A stretch of 64,000 nucleotides of DNA from Pirellulales bacterium (GTDB taxonomy: Bacteria; Planctomycetota; Planctomycetia; Pirellulales; S012-138), in assembly GCA_028066245.1 (NCBI GenBank), contig JALCBR010000004.1:60833-124832 (forward strand), read 5' to 3'. The first letter of the stretch is position 1. Each line of letters opens with the position of its first letter. Positions 36,516 through 45,790 of the stretch are shown one piece after another. A program made the translations under genes and the position numbers. The notes under the pieces were generated by a model. The model made no database searches and was not told the origin of the DNA. It saw only the letters and a list, made by a program, of their open reading frames with translations.

Positions 36516-37448
36516 ATGTCCAAAGTCTCGGCAACGCTTGCCGCTCTTTTTGCCCTGCTGAACGCGCCTGCGCTTCAGGCGGATATTACGTGGGTCGTGA
36601 CGTACAACGATGTTGTCAACAACACCAACATTGGATTTGACGACCCCACTCTTGGTGCGACGCGGCGTTCAACGGCACTTGCCGTGTTCGACTACATCAA
36701 CACAGTTGTCGATGAAGATGGAACTGCCGAGGTAAGATTCAACAACTCCCAAGATGACGGCTCCGGTTTCCTTGCTTCTGCCGGCCCGTTTTTCTTTACC
36801 ACGCCCGGATTTACCAACGGGCTTTTGTTTCAGCACGCAAAATCTGGGATTGACCCTACCGGATTGGTCCCTGACGCGCAGGCGACCGTCGATTTCGGCT
36901 GGAACTGGAACGATGATCTGGGCGCGCCGGCCCTGAACGAGTTCGACCTCTTCTCGGTGTTGCTGCACGAGATCACACACACAATGGGCTATTTGTCCCT
37001 ACTCGATGCCAGTGGAAACGGCGCTGGATCTGGAGATGTCTTCAGCGTTTATGACAGTTTCCTTGAACGTGGGAACGGCACACAACTCTTCTCCGGAACC
37101 AACTTCGTCGGCAACGCGTCTGATCTGACGAGCGGTGATCTTTTCTTTGATGGGCCGGAGTCAAGAGCCTTGAACAACAATCAGCGGCTCGAAATTTTCG
37201 CACCGAACCCTTTTGACGACGGCTCGAGTGTTAGCCATCTGGATGGCACCACCCACCCAAACGCCTTGATGAATCCGGCCATCGCCAGCGGCGTTGCCAA
37301 ACGCGTCTTTTCTTCTGAAGACCTTGGAGTGCTGTCAGATATCGGCTGGACTCTCAAAGCGATCCCGGAGCCGAGTACGATGACGATCTGGGGCGTGCTC
37401 GGGGCTACCGCAATTTGGGCGCGCTATCGCCGCCGCCGTCCAGTCTGA
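36516..37448 (+). CDS. PEP-CTERM exported HExxH metalloprotease
   Basis: 310 residues with a signal peptide (SATLAALFALLNAPALQA), a zinc motif HEITHTMGYLS (about residues 151-161; HExxHxxG of metzincin-like proteases) and a late DIGWTL region that matches secreted planctomycete/myxobacterial metalloprotease-like proteins. The C-terminal PEP-CTERM signal is IPEPSTMTIWGVLG, then helix, then RYRRRR. It would be tethered or sorted like its upstream neighbour, 170 bp away on the same strand, so the two may be co-transcribed. Catalysis rests on the motif only. Confidence 0.88.
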   Translation: MSKVSATLAALFALLNAPALQADITWVVTYNDVVNNTNIGFDDPTLGATRRSTALAVFDYINTVVDEDGTAEVRFNNSQDDGSGFLASAGPFFFTTPGFTNGLLFQHAKSGIDPTGLVPDAQATVDFGWNWNDDLGAPALNEFDLFSVLLHEITHTMGYLSLLDASGNGAGSGDVFSVYDSFLERGNGTQLFSGTNFVGNASDLTSGDLFFDGPESRALNNNQRLEIFAPNPFDDGSSVSHLDGTTHPNALMNPAIASGVAKRVFSSEDLGVLSDIGWTLKAIPEPSTMTIWGVLGATAIWARYRRRRPV

Positions 37449-37742
37449 GGACTGCCGTCGTCTTGGATACGGTCGCTTGCCCTTTATGCAGCTGACTCCT
37501 GCCGTGGGAGTTGAGGCCTCAGAAGCTTGCGGAGTTCGTCCAACTGCCGATGCTTGCTTCGGTTTGGATTATGTTCTCGTGTCGTTCAAGATCTCAGGCG
37601 ATCATGACGATACACGCGGTCAGCGCCGCCGCAGAAACTTGTCTGTCGATCGAGTGGTGCTAGCATGACTCGAGCGGGCGCATAGCAAGGGGGAATTGTT
37701 GCTGGCAAGACTGTTCGTGCCTCGCATCAAAGGAACCATGGG

Positions 37743-38108
37743 ATGACACGCAATTTCGCTTTGGGAATCTTGTCCGCCGTGGCAATCGCCTGCGTCTTGG
37801 GAACTGCGAACTCGGCGCAGGCACAGGGAGTTCGGCGGCCGACCGTGAGTCCCTATCTCAACTTGCTTCGCCGCGATGCCACACCGGCGGAAAATTATTA
37901 CAACCTTGTTCGGCCGGAGAAAACATTCCGTCAGAGCTTGCAAGCCCAAAGCCGCCAGATCCAACAGTTACAACGCCAGTCCACAGCCGCGCCGCGAGCA
38001 CAAACCGCAACAACGCCGGGCGTGGTGGCGATTCCCTCCACGGGGCACACGACGTTCTATCAAACGTATTCGCACTACTATTTCTTCCCAACGATTCGCT
38101 CACGGTAG
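37743..38108 (+). CDS. Small secreted protein, Gln/Ala-rich
   Basis: 121 residues: signal peptide to about NSAQAQ, then a helical Gln-rich stretch (SLQAQSRQIQQLQRQS), a low-complexity Ala/Thr part and an aromatic C-terminus (TTFYQTYSHYYFFPT). Not recognised beyond a general resemblance to small periplasmic planctomycete proteins. Plausible start ATG at 37743 ten bases after GGAACC. Confidence 0.7.
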   Translation: MTRNFALGILSAVAIACVLGTANSAQAQGVRRPTVSPYLNLLRRDATPAENYYNLVRPEKTFRQSLQAQSRQIQQLQRQSTAAPRAQTATTPGVVAIPSTGHTTFYQTYSHYYFFPTIRSR

Positions 38109-38253
38109 ATTACAGCGGGCAGCGGAATCTGCGGATGAATTCCAGCGTGACATCACCGGATGGGCGTCATGCCTCCCGGCGGTAAGGATGATCGCTTGCT
38201 GGGGAGTGACCTCGTTGCGGTGTGTTGGCGCAGGCGCGCCCTGCCCACCCCGT

Positions 38254-38574
38254 CTAACCGGCGCTCGACAGGCGAATATGTTGTATTTCGTGTTCGAGCA
38301 TCCATTCCAGCCAAGCTTCGTGCTCCTCGGACAATTCGATTTCCGCCTTGGCGGTTGAATCGAGCGGCGAGACGATTTCAACAACGCCGTCATCCATCCA
38401 CTGCAATGCGTTCTCACGGCGTATCCAGTACTCATTTTCGCCGACTGTCGGCGTATCGCCCTCGCCGGGAACACTCATGAAATACGTCACCTCATGCCGA
38501 AAGCGGTCGGACATGTCGAACGCGGAAACCTCAGGATGATCAATGGGGACAACTTGAATGGGCATCAGCAGCAT
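38254..38574 (-). CDS. Hypothetical acidic cytoplasmic protein
   Basis: 106 residues from ATG 38574 (MLLMPIQVVPIDHPE), with ATG 38565 as alternative. Highly acidic (EIELSEEHEAWLEWMLEHEIQ); no signal peptide, membrane span or motif recognised. The open frame extends upstream to 38703 with less gene-like sequence. It is convergent with the secreted-protein gene. Confidence 0.55.
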   Translation of the reverse strand: MLLMPIQVVPIDHPEVSAFDMSDRFRHEVTYFMSVPGEGDTPTVGENEYWIRRENALQWMDDGVVEIVSPLDSTAKAEIELSEEHEAWLEWMLEHEIQHIRLSSAG

Positions 38575-38826
38575 GACTCGTCGATGGGAGGAAAGCCGAC
38601 TTGTCCCATCGTAGCGTTGTCGCAACAGATCACCAGTGACCGAGAGCACAGGACCTGAAACCGGTCCAAGCTGCAGAATCGATAACTCCGCGCGGCTTGT
38701 CACGTGCTAGGTTTGACCAGAGCCACACTCACCAAGGAGGTGCTCCCCTTTGTTTCTGGGTTCTCACCTTCTCTCTGCCAGACCAACCTCACACTCACTT
38801 TCCGCAACACTCCGGGGAAGATGAAA

Positions 38827-39504
38827 ATGAAACGCGCCGCTCTGCATCGCTTTGCTGTTGTTTTCACCATTGGCGTCAGTTTCGCCATAGCAATGTGTTG
38901 TGCAAAGCGAACTGTTTGCGCACAGCAGCCGGATGAAGAGGAGCGGGACAGTTCCGCGACGTCGGCCGACAATTTCCCCAGATTCGAGCAAATCAAGAGC
39001 TTGGTCAAAAGAAGCTTTGCCAGTCTGCCGGACTTCAAAGAGGGCGAGTTGATCACCAAGAGTCAGGTTCAGATCGTGTGCGAGGACGTGCGAACTTTTG
39101 GCTGGAAGGTCTTCCCACAAAAGGAAATCCTAGCCAACGTGCTGGCAGATACGGCGTTCCTGGCCAAGGAATTGAGAACTAAACGTGGCCGTAAGTTTAT
39201 GAGCAAGATCTCCGCTCTGCCGGGAGCTTATGACAAACTTGATCGTCTTTCGCGATTGCCGCATGGTCGCAAGACAGTCCATGATCTGATCAACGGAGTT
39301 GGCGGGGACGAACTGATCGTCTACCTCACCACGGCTTCCGGAGGTCAGGAACTCGGTAAGCTGCTCGCCAATGCTCCCAAAGGTCGAGATTTCAACGAAC
39401 CCACGGGGACCATTTACACTGCGGAGCAATTCTTGATTCGTTTGGAAGCTGAACACTCCCGGGAGCTTGAACGCCTCAAAGCGAAACAGGCTGGGCAAAA
39501 GTAG
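38827..39504 (+). CDS. Secreted helical protein of unknown function
   Basis: 225 residues from ATG 38827, six bases after GGGGAAG. A signal peptide (MKMKRAALHRFAVVFTIGVS, cut near VCAQQP) is followed by an acidic low-complexity part, then a helix-rich region with basic patches (RTKRGRKFMSKISALP, LPHGRKTVHDLING) and a C-terminal coiled-coil-like helix (LEAEHSRELERLKAKQ). No family recognised. Confidence 0.7.
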   Translation: MKRAALHRFAVVFTIGVSFAIAMCCAKRTVCAQQPDEEERDSSATSADNFPRFEQIKSLVKRSFASLPDFKEGELITKSQVQIVCEDVRTFGWKVFPQKEILANVLADTAFLAKELRTKRGRKFMSKISALPGAYDKLDRLSRLPHGRKTVHDLINGVGGDELIVYLTTASGGQELGKLLANAPKGRDFNEPTGTIYTAEQFLIRLEAEHSRELERLKAKQAGQK

Positions 39505-39701
39505 CGAATCGCCGCGTCACCTTCTCGCACGTACCCAAGCGTGCTGAGCAATGTCAGCTTGCCGTTGTTCCCTCTGCACCAACGTTCACTCTGTACCAAC
39601 ACTGCGCGAACGTGATGACATGCTCGTCAATGGCTGCCTGTGGCCTCATTTGGTGATGGCGGCAGAACTGAGGGTCGATTGAGAAGCTTGTTTCCTCCGC
39701 T

Positions 39702-39749
39702 AGAGCATTTTCCTTGTTGATGTTCCGTCGCCAACATTGACGACTTCAG
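39702..39749. repeat. Short dispersed repeat (AGAGC...GTTCCGT), copy 2
   Basis: Starts AGAGCATTTTCCTTGTTGAT, continues GTTCCGTCGCC then AACATTGACGACTTCAG. This is the closest match to the copy at 5935, keeping both the core and the following AACATTGA-GA-TTCAG part. It lies immediately left of the MITE-like element. Confidence 0.6.
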
Positions 39750-39777
39750 ATCCTGCTGAGGTGTTCCCCGCGCGCCT

Positions 39778-40020
39778 GCTCTCACGCGTACGGGCAAAAT
39801 TGACATTGGTCAAATTTGGGGGGTGTTTCGTGCCGCCATGCGCGCTGCCGAGCGCCATTGGGGGTTGACGGTTAACAGGCTACTGAACGTAACGTCAAGG
39901 TTGTCGGTGATGTTTGCGGTCCCGTTGCTGGTCCATTGCGTGGGCGTGAAGCGTTTGCGTCACCCCCCTGGAGGATGGAAAAATTTGACCGATGTCAATT
40001 TCGCCCGTACGCGTGAGAGC
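39778..40020. repeat. MITE-like element, copy 2
   Basis: A 243 bp element colinear with 859-1099. Its inverted ends (39778-39817 and 39981-40020) match at 38 of 40 positions. Internal landmarks shared by both copies include GCGCGCTGCCGAGCGCCAT, GGTTGACGGTTAACA, TCGGTGATGTTTGCGGTCCC-like, and GAAGCGTTTGCG. The two copies differ by scattered substitutions, so they are old relatives. Confidence 0.75.
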
Positions 40021-40383
40021 CTGGCGTGTAGGCCCCTTCGGGGAATGGACTCAACAACGTTCATCCAGGCGAGCGGACAGTAATCGGACAGATGCTCTAG
40101 CAGGCGGTGAGAAAGCCCAACGCACTGCGAGAACTCCCCGTGAACTTCATGCCACTGAGCCGAGACCGTGATTGCGGATCCCCGCGAGACGGACTCCTCC
40201 ACTTCGCTTGATTGAATGCGACGACGGTTCCAGCTGGGTGCTAGCGTCGGCGACCGATTAGCCTTGGCCGCGAATTCTTGTTTTCGTACATTGCCAGCCG
40301 CGCCCTGGCAGAGCCAGCGTAGGACTGGCGTTCAATTCTCGGCCAGCGATTTGAGTTACTCGCCAACGACGACGGAGCGTTTC

Positions 40384-40764
40384 ATGCCACAATCGACAAC
40401 CAGCTTGCCCCAGACAGCCCCTGAGGAAAAAGAGCTGACTTCCGCCGCCCCCAAGAGCGCTCCCCGATCTGGCGTTCGTGTGGACGATAGCCATGCGGCG
40501 GCCGCCTATGCCAACTTCTGCCGGGTGACCGGCACGCCGGAGGAAATGATCCTGGACTTTGGGCTGAACGCGCAGCCCTTTGGTACGCACGCGGAACCGT
40601 TGCCGATCAACCAGCGGATCGTAATGAATTTCTATACGGCCAAGCGAATGCTGCACGCCTTGCAAGTGACGCTGCAGCGTCACGAGGCGGCATTCGGAGC
40701 GTTGGAAACAGATGTGCAGAAGCGCGTTGTCCCGGGCGCAAAGCCTCGAAGCGAAGTCGCTTGA
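40384..40764 (+). CDS. DUF3467-type protein
   Basis: 126 residues. Start ATG 40384 has GGAG six bases before. The conserved core reads YANFCRVTGTPEEMILDFGLNAQPF followed by INQRIVMNFYTAKRMLHAL, which matches the DUF3467 family of small cytoplasmic proteins of unknown function. The N-terminal third is low-complexity. It precedes metF but with a 126 bp gap. Confidence 0.85.
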   Translation: MPQSTTSLPQTAPEEKELTSAAPKSAPRSGVRVDDSHAAAAYANFCRVTGTPEEMILDFGLNAQPFGTHAEPLPINQRIVMNFYTAKRMLHALQVTLQRHEAAFGALETDVQKRVVPGAKPRSEVA

Positions 40765-40890
40765 GAAGCCTCCCCCCCGATGGCAGGCCTTGAGCTTAGC
40801 TCAGCTTGCAGACTCGGCAGGCACTTCATAAGGTAAGATGCTGGCGGCAGAGACCGCCGTCATCACTTGCACATTCTTGCGCGCTGACAC

Positions 40891-41763
40891 ATGAGAGTCG
40901 GGGAAGCATACGGTCCGGGAAAGTTCGGGCTCTCGTTTGAGCTGTTTCCGCCCAAGACGGATAAGTCTGAGCGGGCGCTGTATGACAACCTGACCGAACT
41001 CATGAAGTTTGAGCCCAGTTACGTCACTTGCACGTACGGGGCTGGCGGCACCACGCGTGACAAAACCTTGGATGTTGTCGCCAACGTCAAACAGCGCTAT
41101 CAAGTCAGCGTCGCTGCGCATTTGACATGCGTTGGTTCCACGGTTGAGCAGTTGTTGGACTACCTACGCGATGCCCAACAACAAGGCGTAGAAAACATCG
41201 TGGCGCTTCGCGGTGATCCCCCGCGGGGCGATAGCGAATTCAAGCCTGTCCCCGGCGGCTTGAGCTATGCGAATGAGTTGGTCACGCTCATCAGGCGAGA
41301 GATTGATCAGTTTGGCATCGCGGTCGCCGGCTATCCGGAGAAGCATCTTGAGTCGGCCACTCTCGATCTCGATCTGCAGAATTTGAAGCGGAAAGTTGAC
41401 AGTGGCGCAGATGTCGTGATTACGCAATTGTTCTACGACAACGCAAACTTCTTCCACTTTTGTGAACGCGCCAACAGCCTGGGTATTGATGTGCCGATCG
41501 TACCGGGGATTCTGCCGGTGACGAACCTGGCACAGATTAAGCGGATCAGTTCGCTCTGCGGGGCCGTGTTGCCGGACTCCTTTGCCGCGGATTTGGAGTC
41601 CGCCGGAGATGACACGGATGCCCAGTTTGAAATCGGCGTCGCCTACGCTCAGCAGCAAGTGCAAGAACTCATTGATGCTGGCGTGCCTGGCGTTCACTTC
41701 TATGTGCTGAACAAATCAAAAGCCACGGCAAGAATCTTGCGCACAGTCGTCCCCACTGTATGA
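40891..41763 (+). CDS. metF: 5,10-methylenetetrahydrofolate reductase
   Basis: 290 residues; reduces methylene-THF to methyl-THF with FAD and NADH for methionine synthesis. Family landmarks: FGLSFELFPPK (N-terminal strand with catalytic Glu), PSYVTCTYGAGGTTRD, HLTCVGST, NIVALRGDPPRG, GYPEKH, VITQLFYDNANFFHF, and IVPGILPVTN. Length is normal for bacterial MetF. Monocistronic here. Confidence 0.97.
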   Translation: MRVGEAYGPGKFGLSFELFPPKTDKSERALYDNLTELMKFEPSYVTCTYGAGGTTRDKTLDVVANVKQRYQVSVAAHLTCVGSTVEQLLDYLRDAQQQGVENIVALRGDPPRGDSEFKPVPGGLSYANELVTLIRREIDQFGIAVAGYPEKHLESATLDLDLQNLKRKVDSGADVVITQLFYDNANFFHFCERANSLGIDVPIVPGILPVTNLAQIKRISSLCGAVLPDSFAADLESAGDDTDAQFEIGVAYAQQQVQELIDAGVPGVHFYVLNKSKATARILRTVVPTV

Positions 41764-41868
41764 GCGTTCCGGCGTGGAATCGCCATTTCCATGATTTGAT
41801 ACGACATGAGATGAGCCTGCCGGAGTGTTTAGCCCCGGCTGCCCTCGTTCGCAATGTTTGGCTTGCCC

Positions 41869-42558
41869 TCATCCCCCCCAACGGTTGATCAGAGTGTGCG
41901 GCACGTCTAATTGGTCGCAGATGCGACCGACAATGAAATCGACCAAGTCCAGCACAGACTTGGCGCCGTGATAAAAGCCAGGCATGGCGGGGAGCACAAC
42001 GGCGCCGGCCTGCACGCATCGGCGCATGTTCTCCAAATGCACCAGCGAAAGCGGAGTCTCGCGCGGAACTAAGATCAGCTTGCGGCGCTCTTTGAGATGC
42101 ACGTCCGCGGCGCGGCAGATCAGATTGTCGCTGGTTCCGTTGGCAATCGCCGCCAACGTACCACCGGAGCAAGGGCAGACCACCATGCCGCCGGAACGGG
42201 CCGAGCCGCTGGCCATCGACGAGAGGTAGTCCTGGTGATGGAAGTAACGCACCTGCCCGGAGTCCACCATTTCGGAAGATTGAACGTCCGCGGACGCCTG
42301 TTGCCAGCGCTCATCTGGATCCCAATCCGCCGGTGGACGAAAGTTGAGCAGCTCCGCTGGCGATAACTCGTGAAGGTTCACGGAAAGCCCCAACTCCTGT
42401 CGGAAAACTTCCGCTCCAGATGGGCTGACGGAGAACTGAATGTCACGTCCCGCCGCCGCCAACACCTGTAGCAGGCGGATGCCGTAAACGGCTCCACTGG
42501 CGCCGGTCATTCCCAGCACGATGTTATGATCCGTTTGTTGGTGGTTCGTTTGTGACAT
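41869..42558 (-). CDS. ubiX: Flavin prenyltransferase (UbiX)
   Basis: 229 residues; makes the prenylated FMN cofactor used by UbiD-type decarboxylases. The N-terminus has the FMN loop MTGASGAVYGIRLL; later VVCPCSGGTLAAIANGTSDNLICRAADVHLKERRKL and LVPRETPLSLVHLENM, all diagnostic. The start ATG 42558 (MSQTNHQQ) avoids an upstream extension that lacks family similarity. A UbiD partner is not adjacent. In planctomycetes the enzyme may serve menaquinone or aromatic-acid pathways. Confidence 0.95.
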   Translation of the reverse strand: MSQTNHQQTDHNIVLGMTGASGAVYGIRLLQVLAAAGRDIQFSVSPSGAEVFRQELGLSVNLHELSPAELLNFRPPADWDPDERWQQASADVQSSEMVDSGQVRYFHHQDYLSSMASGSARSGGMVVCPCSGGTLAAIANGTSDNLICRAADVHLKERRKLILVPRETPLSLVHLENMRRCVQAGAVVLPAMPGFYHGAKSVLDLVDFIVGRICDQLDVPHTLINRWGG

Positions 42559-42881
42559 TGACGGCGCGTACGGAAAGTCGTTCCTCAATTGGCGAAGATG
42601 AAAAACCACCTCGCCCAGACCCAAGTCAACGCTGTGTTGATCCGTAGCGGGTGTGATCGCGAGTCTATCCTAACTGAGATTCGCGAGCATCGCGATGATC
42701 ACCAGTCTTTCCAGCGGCTGGCAGGCCGCCGAGTGACAAACGACGAGCAAAAGGGCGCACAAGAAAGCGGCGGAACCTCAAAGGTGAGATCCCGCCGCGT
42801 GATGCATTTCGTTGCGTTGTATCAACCGACGAGTGGCAGGCGCCCTTAGAGGCCTAAGTTGCGTCGGTCGCCGCTTTCAAC
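42559..42881. other. Spacer with terminator of the YTV-type gene
   Basis: 323 bp between ubiX and the YTV-type gene, both on the minus strand. Apart from the hairpin at 42767-42798 I see no gene. Confidence 0.4.
42767..42798 (-). terminator. Probable terminator of the YTV-type gene
   Basis: A 7-bp GC stem (GCGGCGG / CCGCCGC) with a short inner pairing; on the minus strand it is followed by TTTCTTGT. It lies 84 bases beyond the stop of the YTV-type gene. Confidence 0.5.
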
Positions 42882-43739
42882 CTAGTAGCAAGGATTGCAG
42901 CAGGGTTGGTAGCTGGGAGTGCAAACCGTCACCGTGTAGGCGACTTGCTTGGGCACGCAGTAAGCAACGCGCTTTGTGGTTTGGTACGGAATAGTTTCAC
43001 AGTACGTCACCGGCACCTTGTACGTCTTTTCGACGTAGTCATAACGGCAGACCGGGTAGGTGACGTCGCGAACGAGTTGCTCATACTCATAGCGGCAAGT
43101 CGTGTAGGGAACAACCTTCGTATAAGCTTCACGCACGTACTTGGTGCATGGGTAGGTTTTCTCAACGAGATTGGGAACCCAGACGCGACGTGTGGGGCAA
43201 GGCCCGCAACCACCGCAGCGCGGGCGACAAGGTCCACAACCGCCACAGCGGGGGCGGCAAGGATCCCAGCACCCACCATATGATTGGTATTCCCAGTGAC
43301 CGCAATCAACCATGCAAGTCTGCTGGACGGTCACTGGCACGCAGCGATAGCAGGTGACTTCCTTCTCATGCTTCTCATAGATGGGTTTGCAAACCGTGTA
43401 AGGCACTTGCTTGGTGACATATTCCGTGCGAGGAACGCAAACGGTACGTGTCTTCTCAATCCACTTGGTCTTGTTGACGTACTTGTAGCAAGTGACCGGC
43501 ACGTCTTTCCAATGAGTTTCATAGACGGTCTTGTAGCAGGTCAATTCCTTGGTCTCGTAGGTCACGCAGCAATTGGCCGGTCGATAGCAATGCGGGCGAC
43601 ACCTCGGAGCACAGCTTCGCACGGGAGCACAACGGTATGTGGCACACCCGCCGAGATTGAACAGGCCGGACGCGAGGGTGGTTTTGCCGCCGGCCACAAT
43701 CGCGGTGACCGCCAAAACTGCGGTGAAAACCTTCTTCAT
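42882..43739 (-). CDS. Cys-rich YTV-type cell-surface protein
   Basis: 285 residues. A signal peptide (VFTAVLAVTAIVAGGKT) is followed by a Cys-rich protein with about 35 Cys and many short YxV/CYK/CRYxY repeats, for example CYKTVYETHWKDVPVTCYKY, VPYTVCKPIYEKHEKEVTC, VVPYTTCRYEYEQLV and VPYQTTK-like units. The central tandem repeat CRPRCGGCGP occurs twice. This is the YTV/Cys-repeat style of planctomycete extracellular proteins, thought to be disulfide-crosslinked in the cell wall; that role is an inference here. Divergent from the ABC ATPase gene. Confidence 0.85.
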   Translation of the reverse strand: MKKVFTAVLAVTAIVAGGKTTLASGLFNLGGCATYRCAPVRSCAPRCRPHCYRPANCCVTYETKELTCYKTVYETHWKDVPVTCYKYVNKTKWIEKTRTVCVPRTEYVTKQVPYTVCKPIYEKHEKEVTCYRCVPVTVQQTCMVDCGHWEYQSYGGCWDPCRPRCGGCGPCRPRCGGCGPCPTRRVWVPNLVEKTYPCTKYVREAYTKVVPYTTCRYEYEQLVRDVTYPVCRYDYVEKTYKVPVTYCETIPYQTTKRVAYCVPKQVAYTVTVCTPSYQPCCNPCY

Positions 43740-44053
43740 GTTGTAAATCCTTTCCGTCGAACAGTTTGTGATCGGTCGCGCACGTGACTGACCCTCACGT
43801 CGCTTTCAACTCGCCGAGCGCTCGGCGACGGGACCGGCATCATAACGTTAGATATATTAGGAAGAAAGGATTGAATAGAAAGTTTTTCCCGCATGCGCAA
43901 ATTTTGGCGACTAGGTTCACATTTCGCAGAATCGCAAGATTGCGAGCCAGGCTTCTGCCACAGATGGAATGCGCGCAAGTTGCGTCTCTCCCGTCAACAC
44001 TTGGCGCGCGCGGCTGCTATCTGCCGATGCCTGTCACGTCTATAATCTCGCCC
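43740..44053. other. Divergent spacer YTV-type / ABC ATPase
   Basis: 314 bp that must contain both promoters. A short AT-rich tract (TAACGTTAGATATATTAGG near 43845) is the only striking feature. An open frame runs through it into the ABC gene but has no start signal. Confidence 0.4.
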
Positions 44054-45079
44054 ATGCCTGTCATCGAAATCGAAGATCTCAGTAAGAACTACCGCATCTA
44101 TCGCAAGCGCGAAGGACTGTTGGCATCCATCACGGGCTTATTTCACCGTGAATACCGAGAAGTCAAAGCGGTGCGCGCCATCAATCTGACTGTCGAGCAA
44201 GGCGAGTTTGTCGCCTTTCTTGGCCCAAACGGTGCTGGCAAAACGACCACCCTCAAATTGCTCTCCGGTGTTATTACGCCCACATCCGGAGAAGCTCGGG
44301 TGATGGGGCATGTTCCCTGGAAGAGGGAAAACGCCTATCGGCGCCAGTTTGCCCTGGTCATGGGCCAAAAGAACCAGCTTTGGTGGGACTTGCCCGCTCA
44401 GGAGTCATTCCGGTTGCATCAGCAGATCTACCGGATTGAACAGGCCCATTTTGAGAGCACACTCGGCGGGCTCGTCGAGATGTTGGGCGTCACCAAGTTG
44501 CTGGCGCAACCTGTGCGAGAACTTTCGTTGGGCGAGCGGATGAAGATGGAACTCATCGCCGCGTTGCTGCATACGCCGGAGGTGTTGTTCCTGGATGAAC
44601 CAACAATTGGCTTGGACGTTGTTGCCCAACACAACATCCAGAATTTTCTTCGCGAGTACCAACAGGAACGAAAGACGACCATTCTGCTGACCAGTCACTA
44701 CATGAAGGATATCGCCGCACTCTGTCGTCGTGTGGTCATCATTGCCGGCGGGCGAATCATGTATGACGGATCGTTGGATGGCATCATTGATCGGTTCTCC
44801 AGCGACAAGATCGTCACTGTCCTGTTCGCCGATGATCATCTCCCAGGTGATCTGGCTCGCTACGGTGATGTGATCCAGGAAGAGCCTCCCCGGGCGAGAA
44901 TCCGAGTCAAACGCGCCGAGATGAACGGCGTGTTGCAAGGCTTGCTGGCCAATCATCCCATTGAGGATGTGAGCGTGGAGAACGCGCCTCTGGAGGAGGT
45001 CATTGCCGATATGTTCTCCCAAGCTGGCGAAGAAGCTGACGAAGAGACCGCCCGTGAGGAAGCCGACGCGCTGACGTAG
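44054..45079 (+). CDS. ABC transporter ATP-binding protein (ABC-2 exporter type)
   Basis: 341 residues. Walker A is [10 protein letters not shown], the signature is LSLGERMKM (LSGGQ variant), Walker [12 protein letters not shown], with the H-loop LTSHYMKDI. The form with the [21 protein letters not shown] opening and a long C-terminal extension (after about 245) resembles ABC-2 exporter ATPases that work with two membrane subunits. No permease is adjacent (RidA follows), which is unusual. Start ATG 44054; an in-frame ATG 27 bases earlier is possible. Confidence 0.9.
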   Translation: MPVIEIEDLSKNYRIYRKREGLLASITGLFHREYREVKAVRAINLTVEQGEFVAFLGPNGAGKTTTLKLLSGVITPTSGEARVMGHVPWKRENAYRRQFALVMGQKNQLWWDLPAQESFRLHQQIYRIEQAHFESTLGGLVEMLGVTKLLAQPVRELSLGERMKMELIAALLHTPEVLFLDEPTIGLDVVAQHNIQNFLREYQQERKTTILLTSHYMKDIAALCRRVVIIAGGRIMYDGSLDGIIDRFSSDKIVTVLFADDHLPGDLARYGDVIQEEPPRARIRVKRAEMNGVLQGLLANHPIEDVSVENAPLEEVIADMFSQAGEEADEETAREEADALT

Positions 45080-45255
45080 GCGACCACCAAGTCTCCGCAC
45101 ACTGGGCATTGAACCCAGCTTTCGAGAACTCCAGCTCAACCATCTTCAAGGAGCGTAGTGGCTGCGGCCCTTGCTGACTCTCCGCTGGCCGATATCGTAA
45201 AACTTCAACTTCGCGCACCGCGTTGCCGTATCCTCTCTCCTCGCTGGAGTTCTCC

Positions 45256-45669
45256 ATGTCTGACGTCATCATGAGCCCGCGCGGTCCCCAGCCGGTGGGC
45301 GCGTATCCGCATGCCCGTCGCGTAGGCGATCTGTTGTATCTTTCCGGGATGGGTCCGCGGCGAAAGGGCGACACCGAAATCCCTGGCGTCACGTTGGGAG
45401 ACAACGGCGAGATCCTTGATTACGATATCGCCGCACAAACAAAGGCCGTGTTCGACAATATCCGCTTTATCCTGGAAGACGCCGGCAGCCGTTGGGAGAA
45501 TATCGTCGATGTGACCGTGTTCCTGACGAACATCAAGGAAGACTTTGCCACCTTCAACACCTTGTACGCGGAATATTTCGGCGAGCTCAAGCCGGCGAGA
45601 ACAACCGTCGAAGTGCGGGCTCTACCGACTCCGATTGCAGTGGAGTTGAAAGTGATTGCAATGGCGTGA
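45256..45669 (+). CDS. RidA/YjgF-family enamine deaminase
   Basis: 137 residues with start ATG 45256 (GGAG six bases upstream). RidA proteins hydrolyse reactive enamine/imine intermediates, protecting PLP enzymes. Landmarks are GPQPVGAYPHARRVGDLLYLSG, EDAGSRWENIVDVTVFLTN, FNTLYAEYFG and the arginine-containing PARTTVEVRALP that binds the substrate carboxylate. Length normal. Confidence 0.93.
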   Translation: MSDVIMSPRGPQPVGAYPHARRVGDLLYLSGMGPRRKGDTEIPGVTLGDNGEILDYDIAAQTKAVFDNIRFILEDAGSRWENIVDVTVFLTNIKEDFATFNTLYAEYFGELKPARTTVEVRALPTPIAVELKVIAMA

Positions 45670-45790
45670 TTGACGCAAAACCGTCGCAGTCGTTTCAGCG
45701 ATACGTGTTCGTCAGGGAATTGAACTGGACGACCCTGCAACTTGCTTCGCGTGAGAGGGTCACCCATCTGGCAATCGGACTGAGGGCAAC

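Larger units (their letters stand above)
39505..40383. other. Repeat-bearing intergenic region
   Basis: 879 bp without a supported gene. It holds an AGAGC-type short repeat (39702-39749) and, 29 bases later, MITE-like copy 2 (39778-40020). The remaining 360 bases before DUF3467 show nothing clear beyond the ribosome-binding site of the next gene. Confidence 0.6.

Noticed and set aside
39823..40083. Open frame inside MITE-like copy 2, similar to one in copy 1 (1016-1246)
   Set aside because: The peptides resemble each other only because the repeats are related; there is no start signal, and the inverted ends also create the same peptide on the other strand.
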